In this document: in pieces, positions 8,519-16,507 of the stretch
Numbering within the stretch: position 1 is the stretch's first letter
Layout: each line of letters begins with the position of its first letter
Source of the DNA: JBBDIM01 sp040880405
GTDB taxonomy: Bacteria; Planctomycetota; Planctomycetia; Pirellulales; Pirellulaceae
Direction of reading: 5' to 3'
NCBI GenBank assembly: GCA_040880405.1
Contig: JBBDIM010000047.1
Span: 1 to 42,359, forward strand
DNA length: 42,359 nucleotides
Program-made: the position numbers and the translations under genes
The notes under the pieces: model-generated
Database searches by the model: none
What the model saw: the letters and a program-made list of their open reading frames with translations, nothing else
Told to the model about the DNA's origin: nothing

Positions 8519-8731
8519 CGTAGCCACGCTTGCTAAAAGCGTGGGGGAAGTGCAAACCCGCTCCGCCCGGGGGCAGACCCAACCCACGAAGCCCCCACGC
8601 TCTACGCGAGCGTGGCTACGAAAGATTTACGTAGCCACGCTTCCAAAAGCGTGGGGGAAGTGCGAACCCGCTCCGCCCCAGGGGCAGACCCAACCCGCAA
8701 AGTCCCCACGATCTACGCGAGCGTGGCTACG
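8519..8731. repeat. Tandem dimer of the 102-bp CGTAGCCACGC repeat
   Basis: Two direct copies (8519-8620 and 8630-8731), separated by 9 bp, each begin CGTAGCCACGCT and end AGCGTGGCTACG, giving 12-bp terminal inverted repeats. Each copy folds into two hairpins, CCACGCTT/AAAGCGTGG at the left and CCACGC/GCGAGCGTGG at the right. They are linked by a conserved GAAGTGC-CCGCTCCGCC segment. The element begins 7 bp after the S1 gene stop. Related units are at 26177, 32855 and 34188. Confidence 0.8.
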
Positions 8732-8926
8732 TGGCGGTGGGGGAATCGTCGACGAAGCCGCCTGCGCAACTGACCAGCAATCGTCCGCCGAATCGCGATA
8801 TTCGCATGGCGGCGAAACGCCTCTCTGGGGCGACTCCGCCCCGCTAAAATCAGGTTTTCTAGCGGAATACTCGCCATAAACCAACCGCATAGGGTTCCCC
8901 ATGCGGCACTGGCTGGCGCGAGTCGT

Positions 8927-8932
8927 TATAAT
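8927..8932 (+). promoter_or_regulatory. Candidate -10 box for the Enzyme I gene
   Basis: A perfect TATAAT lies 60 bp upstream of the preferred GTG start at 8993. No good -35 hexamer is visible at 16-18 bp spacing, so this rests on the -10 alone. If used, transcription would begin near 8939, which argues against an upstream GTG at 8939 as the translation start. Confidence 0.4.
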
Positions 8933-8992
8933 GAGGCGGTGCGAAACTTCCGCTCCGCCTCCCTGACCGGGGCCCTACCGAAAAGGAACGTT

Positions 8993-10768
8993 GTGCCGGG
9001 AATCGAAAAAGGAATCGCCGTCTCGCCGGGCGTCGCGGTCGGGACGGCCTACTGCATTCTCGAGATCTTCGTCAATCCAGATCGCAAGCGTCTGGAGGGT
9101 CACGAGATCACGCACGAGCTTGCGCGGTACGAAACGGCGCGTGATCAAACGGCTGCTGATTTGGCGAGCCTGAAGGCGAAGGTCGAGAGTCAGGTGGGGC
9201 AAAGCGAAGCGGCGATCTTCGCCGTGCATCAGTCGATCCTCCGCGACCCCGCCTTCACCAACAAGGTACGGCACTGGATCGTCGACGAGCGGATGGCCGC
9301 CTCGGCCGCCTTGGCGCGGCTGCTGGAAGAGTACACCGTCATCTTTTCTCGCACCACCGACGAATACCTCCGCGAGCGATTGCAGGATGTCCGCGATGTC
9401 GTGATCCGGCTCAGCGCGTACCTTTCCGATGTCCTGCACGACACCGAGTCGTCCGGAATGTCCGGCCCGTTGATCGTCGTGGCGGACGAGTTGTTGCCCT
9501 CTCAGGCGGTCGCCTTGGGAGATGCCGACGTCGTCGGGATTGTGACTCAGGCCGGTAGCCAAACCAGCCACGCGGCGATCATTGCCCGCAGTCGGGGCAT
9601 TCCGGCGGTGTCGGGTGTCCATGGTGTGCTCAAGCAGATCAAGTCGGGCGATACAATCGTCGTCAATGGCAGCGAAGGGATTGTGGTCGTCAATCCCGAG
9701 GCGGAAGAGCTTTCCGCCTATCGCAAGTTGGAACGGGAATTCTTCGATCTGAAGGATCAACTGGCCGCCAACCGAGACCATCCGGCGGTGACCAAGGATG
9801 GCGTTAACCTGGCCCTGCTGGCCAACATCAACAACAGTAAAGATACCGAATCGGCCGTGGCAATGGGCGCTTCCGGCATTGGGCTCTACCGGACCGAGTA
9901 CCTGTACCTGACTCACGAGAACGTCCCGGACGAAGAGGAACAGCTTCAGGTCTATCGCGAGATCCTCGCCAAAAGCCCGAATCACTCCATCACCATCCGG
10001 ACGTTGGATATCGGCGGAGACAAAACGGTCGCTTACTTGGGGCACAGTCATAACGAGGCCAACCCGTTCATGGGTTGGCGAAGCATTCGGCTTTCGTTCG
10101 AGCACCCTGAGTTCTTCATGTCGCAAATGCGGGCCATCATGCGGTGCGCCGCCGACCTCCAGCCGGACGAGGGTGAGGTTCGGATGATGTTCCCGATGGT
10201 CACCAATGTCGAGGAGATGCGCAAGGCGCGGCACTTGGTCCGCAAGGCGGAAAAGTCACTCGCCAAGGCGGGCATCCCGTTCGGTGAGGTGAAGGTGGGG
10301 ATGATGCTGGAGGTCCCCGCGGCGGCGGTTTCGATCGACCACCTGTTGGAGCTTTCGGACTTCGTTTCGATCGGCTCGAACGACTTGGTCCAGTACCTGA
10401 CCGCCGCCGACCGCGACAACCCCAAGGTGAGCCAGTTGTGCCAGCCGCTAGCCCCGGCGGTGGTTTTGACCTTGAATCACGTGATCAAAGCCTGCAACGC
10501 GGCCGGGAAACCGATCACCCTGTGCGGCGAAATGGCGGGCCAACCTCGGGCCTTCATCGCCCTCTTGGGCATGGGCCTGCGGAGCTTCAGCATGAGCCCC
10601 TCGTTCGTCCCCACGATCAAGGAACTAGCCAGCCTCACCACAATCGACCGCGCCGAACGGATCGTCTCGCGCATCCTCAAAATGAAAACCACCAACCAGG
10701 TCAAACGCTTCCTCCGGATGGAACTGGAAGACATCGCGCCGAATATTGCGAAGTTGGATACGGAGTAG
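8993..10768 (+). CDS. ptsI: Phosphoenolpyruvate-protein phosphotransferase (PTS Enzyme I)
   Basis: This 591-residue cytoplasmic enzyme autophosphorylates from phosphoenolpyruvate and passes the phosphate to HPr. All three regions are present. The N-terminal HPr-binding region begins GIAVSPGVAVGTA. The phosphohistidine domain contains GSQTSHAAIIARSRG, with the active His at about residue 193. The C-terminal PEP-binding TIM barrel contains GIGLYRTEYLYL, SIGSNDLVQYLTAADRDNP and CGEMAGQP with the catalytic Cys. There is no GAF domain, so it is PtsI-type rather than PtsP. The GTG at 8993 is preferred because AAGGA sits 5-6 nt upstream and a TATAAT lies at 8927; an in-frame GTG at 8939 would be longer by 18 residues. 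No ptsH or EII gene is in the window. Confidence 0.93.
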   Translation: MPGIEKGIAVSPGVAVGTAYCILEIFVNPDRKRLEGHEITHELARYETARDQTAADLASLKAKVESQVGQSEAAIFAVHQSILRDPAFTNKVRHWIVDERMAASAALARLLEEYTVIFSRTTDEYLRERLQDVRDVVIRLSAYLSDVLHDTESSGMSGPLIVVADELLPSQAVALGDADVVGIVTQAGSQTSHAAIIARSRGIPAVSGVHGVLKQIKSGDTIVVNGSEGIVVVNPEAEELSAYRKLEREFFDLKDQLAANRDHPAVTKDGVNLALLANINNSKDTESAVAMGASGIGLYRTEYLYLTHENVPDEEEQLQVYREILAKSPNHSITIRTLDIGGDKTVAYLGHSHNEANPFMGWRSIRLSFEHPEFFMSQMRAIMRCAADLQPDEGEVRMMFPMVTNVEEMRKARHLVRKAEKSLAKAGIPFGEVKVGMMLEVPAAAVSIDHLLELSDFVSIGSNDLVQYLTAADRDNPKVSQLCQPLAPAVVLTLNHVIKACNAAGKPITLCGEMAGQPRAFIALLGMGLRSFSMSPSFVPTIKELASLTTIDRAERIVSRILKMKTTNQVKRFLRMELEDIAPNIAKLDTE

Positions 10769-10906
10769 GTGGGATTATTCGGCGTTCGATGGATATTGGG
10801 GAACCATCGAGGTTTGGTCGGAGGTCAGTCGGTACGAACAGAAATCGGAACAAGCCGCCAGGCAGCTATACGAAGCGGTGACACACGACCCTAACTGAGT
10901 ATTGCG

Positions 10907-11287
10907 ATGGATACAGCAACACTGGTAAGTGACCAAGTCGAAGATGGAGCGCGGCTCATCAAAGCACTTGAGTTGGCTGGATTTGAAATTACCGCCGCGT
11001 TTTGGGTACTACCGACCGACGAAGGGGATTGGCACCTTTACATCGCCTCGCCAGTTGTCGAAAACCAAGGACTCTCGGAGGCGTTTGGACAAGTCTTGCC
11101 CCATTTGCTGCCGGGAAGATTTCCTTCGATTACTCACAGCGATATCCGCCTCATCGGAAGCCAAAACCCGATGGTCGCCAGAGCGGTCCAATTTCGACAC
11201 CAAAAGGTGCCCCTTAAGTTTAAGGGCCGGACCCTCGGAAAAATGATCATCGACGAGGCGTATCTCTACCCGAGAGAGATGGCGTAG
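10907..11287 (+). CDS. Conserved hypothetical protein
   Basis: This 126-residue soluble protein has no function I recognise. It alternates helical and strand-like segments, with an aromatic GFEITAAFWVLPTDEGDWHLYIASP core that looks like an alpha/beta domain. The end is PLKFKGRTLGKMIIDEAYLYPRE. The start ATG at 10907 has no clear ribosome-binding site, as is common in this window. It converges with the small gene at 11298, and both stop codons fall in one hairpin (11277-11313). Confidence 0.65.
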   Translation: MDTATLVSDQVEDGARLIKALELAGFEITAAFWVLPTDEGDWHLYIASPVVENQGLSEAFGQVLPHLLPGRFPSITHSDIRLIGSQNPMVARAVQFRHQKVPLKFKGRTLGKMIIDEAYLYPREMA

Positions 11288-11313
11288 CGAGGCCACGCTA
11301 CACCCCACCATCT
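11277..11313. terminator. Shared hairpin carrying stop codons of two convergent genes
   Basis: Inner arms GTAGCG (11284-11289) and CGCTAC (11296-11301) are flanked by outer AGATGG (11277-11282) and CCATCT (11308-11313). The left arm holds the TAG of the plus-strand gene (11285-11287) and the right arm holds the TAG of the minus-strand gene (11298-11300). No T-tract follows on either side, so factor-independent termination is uncertain. Confidence 0.5.
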
Positions 11314-11501
11314 TCTAACACCTCTCGCGCCATTTCATCCAAGTCCAAGTCGCCCGATTGGATCGATTCCATGATCACTTCGACCATGATGTCGACGTCC
11401 CGTTCGTGGAGCTGCGTCACGATCCGGGCAATTTGTTGGTCCTGGTAACCTTGCTCACGCAACCAGGCCACGACTTCCGGAAAGGGTTCTTGATCGTTCA
11501 T
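11298..11501 (-). CDS. Small acidic hypothetical protein
   Basis: This 67-residue acidic protein is predicted to be almost wholly alpha-helical (EPFPEVVAWLREQGYQDQQIARI, then DVDIMVEVIMESIQSGDL). The helices suggest a three-helix bundle or UBA-like fold, but no family can be named. A GAGAG stretch precedes the ATG at 11501. The spacing, convergence with the neighbour and clean protein-like composition favour a real gene. Confidence 0.55.
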   Translation of the reverse strand: MNDQEPFPEVVAWLREQGYQDQQIARIVTQLHERDVDIMVEVIMESIQSGDLDLDEMAREVLEDGGV

Positions 11502-11698
11502 CGGTGTCTCTCGAAACGCGAATGATTTGATAGGGAGAAGTGGTTGTCGGTGCGGGCCCGTGGCAAGCCTTTAGCCTGCTTCAGGATGGCCGAAAAATCA
11601 ACCGTCCGGCAGGTGATTGCCACCACTCCGTTTTATCGTCCCACGGGGCACGGGGATATGGGTGGACCGTGGATCCGCCCCCCGGTTCCCGGCCCCGC

Positions 11699-12433
11699 TT
11701 ACCGCGACCAAGTCCAGGCGTCCTGGGTGTATTTTTCCTGGACGAGTCGCTGCACCTCCGCTTGGGGCCAATCGGTCACCGGCTCGGTAGCGTCCCATGC
11801 GTGGATGATCGCGTCTCGCAGCTTCGCCGCGGTGGAGGGGAAATTAGTGACGAAATCGGCGTGGTCACGGTTCTCGCGGTAGTCGGGCATCCGAGTTGGT
11901 GTGCCCAACAGGTCGCCAATGAGCGTCAGATCATAGTCGTACAGCACGGTTCCGTGGTACAGAAAATGCGTCCGCCGGCAGCGGAGGCTATTGCCGGAGA
12001 ATTTTCGCCCGGCGAGCGTCAGATCGCAAATGCCTTGTAGGTCGATCTGAGGTGATTCCAACGGTGAAATTGCCGCGGTGGCCGCGGAGCGCAGCTTGGT
12101 CATCACAAATTGATGGCAAAGATCGAGTTGCCGCAATTGTGGATTCCCCTCGTACGGGAGAATTACGGCATACATCAAACACCCCGGGCCTGCGACCACC
12201 GTCGCCCCGCCACTGGCCCGGCGAAGGACCGGGACACCCCGGTTCCGGCAAGCTTCGCGGTTGACCTCACGGCCTGCTTGCGAGGCTCGCCCTAGCACGA
12301 CAAAGGGAGAATCCGCCTCCCACAAACGGAGCAAACCGACCTCAGTGGCGGATTCTTCCGCCGCGGTCAGCAGGGCCTCGTCCAGAGCGACGTTCTCGGC
12401 CGGGGTCGCGAGGGTTAGGTCAAGTCGCTGCAT
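11699..12433 (-). CDS. lplA: Lipoate-protein ligase A family protein
   Basis: This 244-residue member of the biotin/lipoate A/B protein ligase family attaches lipoate or octanoate to the lipoyl domains of 2-oxoacid dehydrogenases and the glycine cleavage H protein. It shows the RRASGGATVVAGPG loop (residues 71-84, matching the family's RRxSGGGxVxxGxG), the invariant active-site Lys144 in LAGRKFSGNS and the following YHGTVLYDYDL strand. One glycine of the usual SGGG is alanine here. Length is close to the octanoyltransferase LipM or short LplA proteins, and the large C-terminal domain of E. coli LplA is absent. LipM or LipL function is therefore a real alternative. Confidence 0.85.
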   Translation of the reverse strand: MQRLDLTLATPAENVALDEALLTAAEESATEVGLLRLWEADSPFVVLGRASQAGREVNREACRNRGVPVLRRASGGATVVAGPGCLMYAVILPYEGNPQLRQLDLCHQFVMTKLRSAATAAISPLESPQIDLQGICDLTLAGRKFSGNSLRCRRTHFLYHGTVLYDYDLTLIGDLLGTPTRMPDYRENRDHADFVTNFPSTAAKLRDAIIHAWDATEPVTDWPQAEVQRLVQEKYTQDAWTWSR

Positions 12434-12651
12434 CGGAGGCTTCAGATGATCGAATCAAGGGGCGTATCGGCGGGCCTCGCGAGGCTGCCCACAGGGAACT
12501 GACGGCGGTACCGGAGGTTGATGCAGCATAAACGCCTTCTTACACTGTGGGCAGGGGGAGAAAGGTCGCAAAGCGTCGGCCCCCCCCTTCACCACCGCGG
12601 GGCCACACTCTTTTCCGCTCAGCGTTTTTACCCCCTATCCGGCCCGGATGC

Positions 12652-13737
12652 ATGAACGACTACAGCGACTCCCAGCGTGACGAGATCATCGAGACGAAGC
12701 CCCCCCACGAAAACCTGGGACAGACGACCTTCCGCGCCGACGACGCCTTGCCGGAGGTCTCACCACCGAACAGCAAGTTTCTGATGCAACTGTTCGTGAT
12801 CCCGTTTGTGATTGTGGCGGGGGCCGTGCTGGTGGTGATGATTCCCAAGTTCCTCAGCCACCTCGATGTCTCGCCCGACGAGCGACTCAATCAGATGGCC
12901 GGCGGCTCGCAAATCACCTGGCAAACCGCTTACAACCTGGCCAAGGATTTGCAGGACACGCGGCAGCAACACCTCCGCAGCGACCCCCAGTTCGCCACGC
13001 AGTTGGTCGCCCTGCTCGACCAACAGATGAAGACCGAGGCAATGGACAACGACTCCATCCGCCTCCGCAGTTTTCTCTGCCGCGCGATTGGCCTCTTGGA
13101 GATCGAAGATGGCCTGCCGATTCTCTTGCGGGCGGCCACCACCGAGCGCGAGCCGGCGGAGATCCAAGTCCGAATTTTCGCGGTCGAGGCGATCGCCCAG
13201 GCGATCGATAACATCGGGGTCGAAAACCTCTCCGACCCCGAAAGTGTCCAGCAGGTTTTGCTCGAAGCGGTCAAACCTCGGCCCGACGACAAGGAGATGG
13301 CCGAACTAATCGACCAGCTTCGCAGCCGAGGGGCGTTTGCCCTGGGGGTGTTGGGCTCGGAGGACTCGCTGGAAATCTTGGCGAACCTCACTTCCGATCA
13401 GGCCAACGACGTCCGCTACAACGCGGCCCTCGGACTAGCTCGGCAAGGTGACGAGCGGGCGATGCCGGTCCTGATGACAATGCTCGATCCCAGCGACCTC
13501 GGTGGCTTGGAAAAGACGAATCCACGGTTTCAGGAGGGGCATAAAACGTTGGTCATGGGCAACGGCCTAAAGGCCTGCATTCTGCTGGCCAAGCAAAACG
13601 AATCGCTCGACCTGACCGAAATGTCGCAGCAGGTCGACCAGATGCTCAAAGAGCCCCTTCCGTTAGAAGTCCGCGACGAAGCCCTCCGCCTGCAGAAGAT
13701 TTTGCGGGACGACCAAGCGCACCGGGTTCAGAGTTAG
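12652..13737 (+). CDS. HEAT-repeat membrane-anchored protein
   Basis: This 361-residue protein has an N-terminal cytoplasmic tail of about 45 residues. One membrane segment follows (LMQLFVIPFVIVAGAVLVVMI), and then a large helical domain of repeated two-helix units. Examples are FLCRAIGLLEIEDGLPILLRAA, GAFALGVLGSEDSLEILANL and YNAALGLARQGDERAMPVLMTML, typical of HEAT/PBS-lyase-like repeats that act as protein-binding scaffolds. The ATG at 12652 is chosen because the protein-like sequence starts at MNDYSDSQRDE. It is divergent from the lipoate ligase gene, with about 220 bp between them for two promoters. Binding partner unknown. Confidence 0.78.
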   Translation: MNDYSDSQRDEIIETKPPHENLGQTTFRADDALPEVSPPNSKFLMQLFVIPFVIVAGAVLVVMIPKFLSHLDVSPDERLNQMAGGSQITWQTAYNLAKDLQDTRQQHLRSDPQFATQLVALLDQQMKTEAMDNDSIRLRSFLCRAIGLLEIEDGLPILLRAATTEREPAEIQVRIFAVEAIAQAIDNIGVENLSDPESVQQVLLEAVKPRPDDKEMAELIDQLRSRGAFALGVLGSEDSLEILANLTSDQANDVRYNAALGLARQGDERAMPVLMTMLDPSDLGGLEKTNPRFQEGHKTLVMGNGLKACILLAKQNESLDLTEMSQQVDQMLKEPLPLEVRDEALRLQKILRDDQAHRVQS

Positions 13738-13839
13738 TGGTCCATCCATTCAGAATCGCGTTTCCAATTCTTTAAATCCGACGGGCATTTTCCGGACGCT
13801 GCTTCGTGTCTTAGCGGGATTAAAAGCCGCTCTTTAAAT

Positions 13840-13979
13840 CTCTCGCAAAGCCGCAAAGACGCAAAGGGGTTTAATTTCCTAGGTCTTGATATTTCTCGTC
13901 ACTTCCAGGCAATGATCGAATCAGAAAACCAACACCCCCGAGCGACTCTCCTCTTCGCGACTTTGCGCCTTTGCGAGAG
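13840..13979. repeat. Inverted CTCTCGCAAAG repeat
   Basis: The left arm 13840-13866 (starting CTCTCGCAAAGCCGC) and the right arm 13953-13979 (ending GCCTTTGCGAGAG) are near-perfect reverse complements, with about 86 bp between. Each arm is built of a CGCAAAG 8-mer repeated two or three times. This is a well-known kind of dispersed intergenic sequence. It fills much of the long gap after the HEAT-repeat gene. Confidence 0.65.
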
Positions 13980-14150
13980 AAATTCTTTTCTTAATACCGC
14001 TGCCAAACCGACAAGCGGCCGGGATTCAGCGCGGATGGCCCTCGTCACGTTCTTCTGATTTTGGTTGCGGGCAAAGGCCGCGATGGGGCCTTCGTGTATT
14101 TCGTGGTTATTCCTTCCCCTGAAACCCGCCACTGCCGAGCGCCCCTCTTA

Positions 14151-14180
14151 TCCGTGTTAATCCGCGTTAATCCGTGGCTA
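14151..14180. repeat. Triplicated TCCGTGTTAA 10-mer
   Basis: Three consecutive 10-mers, TCCGTGTTAA, TCCGCGTTAA and TCCGTGGCTA, form a short tandem repeat. The sequence type is common between genes in many bacteria. Just upstream, about 14090-14113, lies one arm of the CGTGTATTTCGTGGTTAT type seen at 5986-6081. The interval 13738-14349 has no gene that I can support. Confidence 0.6.
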
Positions 14181-14274
14181 AATTCTTCCTTATCAACGGC
14201 GGGGCCGCGTTGGTTTTTGGGGAAACGGAAGCTGCCGGTGGAGGATTTTCCCGCCCAAACAGGCCCTCGCTTAC

Positions 14275-14293
14275 GGGCGTGGGCATGGCACCC
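14275..14293. repeat. Partial copy of the GGGCGTGGGCATGGCACCC arm
   Basis: This 19-bp stretch is identical to the outer part of the 34-bp terminal arm of the element at 15873-16035. Upstream sequence (TTTTCCCGCCCAAACA) resembles the interior on the opposite orientation only weakly. It is a fragment of that family. Confidence 0.6.
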
Positions 14294-14349
14294 AGGCTAA
14301 AGAATTTTCCTAGAGCGGCGGATCGTTGCGGATATCCAGCCCAAGAAAC

Positions 14350-14375
14350 AAAAATGACCGGCGTTCTACCGGTCA
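14350..14375 (-). terminator. Factor-independent terminator of the 14377-14805 gene
   Basis: Read on the minus strand, a perfect 7-bp stem TGACCGG/CCGGTCA with a 7-nt loop is followed directly by five T residues. It begins two bases after the gene's stop codon. This is the clearest intrinsic terminator in the window. Confidence 0.8.
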
Positions 14376-14376
14376 A

Positions 14377-14805
14377 TTAAGCTTCAACGTGACTGGCTTC
14401 CGCCAGAATCTCACGCCAAGCGGCGAGATCTAGCGGCATCGCGTCGCGGATTCGCCTTGCCTGCGTTGCGGAGGACTCCAACGGAATGAACTGCACGTGC
14501 CATTCGTCATCATACAGATAGAAGCTGCCAATATCGTCTCGGTCCGGCATCAGGTAAAGGTCGACCACTCCCTCGGTTCCGGCACAGGCCCTGGCAACCG
14601 GTTCTAACAGGAGGTGCCGAGACGCTCGAAAAACTTCCAGAGCAGGAGCCTCAAAGGTGCCCAGACGCTGGGTCTCCAGCGTGACCGACCACATCCGGAC
14701 ATCCCAGCCTTGCTGCTGGGACCAAGCCCCGAGGGTGTCGACCAACTCTTGCAGCCGTTTGGCCCGAGGATCGAATTGGTCAGGTAAATCGATCGCGGTA
14801 GACAT
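14377..14805 (-). CDS. Conserved hypothetical protein
   Basis: This 142-residue soluble protein has no recognised function. It mixes helices (AKRLQELVDTLGAWSQQQG) with strands (DVRMWSVTLETQRLG, VDLYLMPDRDDIGSFYLYDD) and could be an alpha/beta sandwich. The start at 14805 has an excellent ribosome-binding site, GGAAGGAG about 8 nt upstream. The gene is followed immediately by an intrinsic terminator, so it is a transcribed single-gene unit. Confidence 0.72.
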   Translation of the reverse strand: MSTAIDLPDQFDPRAKRLQELVDTLGAWSQQQGWDVRMWSVTLETQRLGTFEAPALEVFRASRHLLLEPVARACAGTEGVVDLYLMPDRDDIGSFYLYDDEWHVQFIPLESSATQARRIRDAMPLDLAAWREILAEASHVEA

Positions 14806-15092
14806 GGGAATCTTCTCCTTCCGTCACCTGAGGGTGAATCCACGTTGGTGCCCTCCAATCATGACGGGCTTCATGGTTTCTTCACTATTCATCCTAGCCA
14901 CCAACACCGGTTCCGTTCAATCAATCGTGGGGGAAAACTGCGACTATTCGCAGTTAAATGCCGGATTTCCCCCTTGCACCCCCTGCCATAATTGGGGTCT
15001 CTGAGCAAAGTTTGGACAGATAGTCCAGCCACTCGGCAAACCGCATCAAACGGCGCGCCTCACCCGCTGGAGGGAAACGGAATCCGGGCGAC

Positions 15093-15728
15093 CTAGATCG
15101 ATCCCTCGGGATTTACGTCGTCTGCCGGCGATGAATCTTCCTTGGTGGACGCCGAAACCTGACCCGGTTCGATGCTGGGCGGGTTGGCGATTTCCTCGAT
15201 CGATTCGTCGATCGCCTTGATCACGATCGAGTCTTGTTCGCGTCCCCGCAGGTCTGTTAGCGCTGCCACCACTTCCTCGGTATCGCGGCGAACGGCACCG
15301 AGCCCCCAAGCGGCCAAGGCTCGGACGGCGGGGGATTCATGTTCCAATTCATCGATCAGGGCGGAGATGCCGCCGGGCCGGATGTTGGCCAAGGCGCTGG
15401 CCGCCATCGTGGCGACCATGTGCGGATCCTGAGTTGACTGCTCCGCGGTGGAGATGAACTGCTCCGCCGGAGGGCGTGGATTGGCGATTTCCCGCAGGGC
15501 ACTAACCAAGTGGGGCACCGCCGGTTCGGCATCTTGGTGCAACAGGCCCAATTGGTAAGCCGCCGCGAACCGCTCGGTCGCCGGGCGGTCGCCGATCAGC
15601 ATATCGATCAACGCGTTGAGCTGCTTCTCTTCGGCGGAAGCCCCTGGGGTCGCACGCGAACATCCCCCGGTGAGCAAAACCGCGGCCAGCAACCAAACCG
15701 TCAGCCATTTGTTCATCGTGCGATCCAT
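15093..15728 (-). CDS. HEAT-repeat lipoprotein
   Basis: This 211-residue protein starts with a lipoprotein signal peptide: a basic/hydrophobic stretch KWLTVWLLAAVLL followed by the lipobox LTGGC, so it should be lipid-anchored outside the cytoplasmic membrane. The mature part has several helix pairs of HEAT type (RFAAAYQLGLLHQDAEPAVPHL, VATMAASALANIRPGGISALI, VRALAAWGLGAVRRDTEEVVAAL) and an acidic disordered tail. The ATG at 15728 (MDRTMNKW) is chosen to give a normal signal peptide; the ATG at 15716 is equally possible. Role is probably protein-protein interaction. Confidence 0.8.
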   Translation of the reverse strand: MDRTMNKWLTVWLLAAVLLTGGCSRATPGASAEEKQLNALIDMLIGDRPATERFAAAYQLGLLHQDAEPAVPHLVSALREIANPRPPAEQFISTAEQSTQDPHMVATMAASALANIRPGGISALIDELEHESPAVRALAAWGLGAVRRDTEEVVAALTDLRGREQDSIVIKAIDESIEEIANPPSIEPGQVSASTKEDSSPADDVNPEGSI

Positions 15729-15872
15729 CGCCAGTCCCATCCCCGAAAGCAGGCACCCCGTCCAAGTTAGGTGGGATTGCAGCAAAACCGGCAAAATGGT
15801 GCAAGGGCAATGCGTGGGAACGAACCAGGGCCTGGGGGTTCATGACGGATGTCGCCAAGTTCTTTGGTAGCT

Positions 15873-16035
15873 GGGTGCCATGCCCACGCCCTCCAACGTG
15901 GGCATGTTTGGGCGTGAAATTTCCCCAATGGCAACGCCGCCTGATGAAACCCGAGATGGCGTCCAGGCTTCTCGGAAAAGGCTTGATCCTTTCGCACTTC
16001 GCATGCCCACGTTGGAGGGCGTGGGCATGGCACCC
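15873..16035. repeat. 163-bp element with perfect 34-bp terminal inverted repeats
   Basis: The arms at 15873-15906 and 16002-16035 are exact reverse complements; the outer part reads GGGTGCCATGCCCACG. Each arm contains an internal hairpin, CCCACGCCCTCCAACGTGGG. The 95-bp interior carries no open frame. An identical 34-bp arm is at 27724-27757, and interior-like sequence recurs at 6118, 27635 and 42235. This looks like a non-autonomous mobile element. The rest of 15729-16507 has no gene that I can support. Confidence 0.8.
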
Positions 16036-16507
16036 GATGATCTCTCCGGTACGTGGAACCAATAAGCTCGGGGTGAACGGGACACAAGCGGCGTCTTCGG
16101 TTGCGTCGGCACAACCCCGGTGGCGTTTCGGCATCATGTCCGCCGGGTGTCCTGTTGCCTTTGTTCAACCTTTCCGACTGCGTAGGCTAGCAATGACGAC
16201 TTTGCCAGCAATGCGGATTATACGGAAAACGTCGATTAGTTCGTCGGCAATTCACCAGGAAATCTTGAAGGAATTTCTGTGGACATAACCCCCGGTGACG
16301 TATGCTTTTCCAGCGTTAAACGCGCCAATTGGTAAAATTTTCCGTTTGCAGTCCCGCCCCAACTTTGAGATTCTTAAAGAGATATGGGCAAGCAACTCGG
16401 AGCAGGGATAAGGGAAATGCCCGCCGCGAGCGAAATGGACTTCGAAACGAGTCGGTTACCGTTGGACATGTTTCGCATGGCCCCATAGGTCGCAGGAATA
16501 TAGAGCT

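Noticed and set aside
8519..8731. A CRISPR array made of the CGTAGCCACGC units
   Set aside because: The units are about 102 bp, only two per site, and the gaps between them are not uniform spacers. There is no cas gene.
8975..10234. A 419-codon minus-strand frame
   Set aside because: It lies antisense to Enzyme I, whose motifs are complete.
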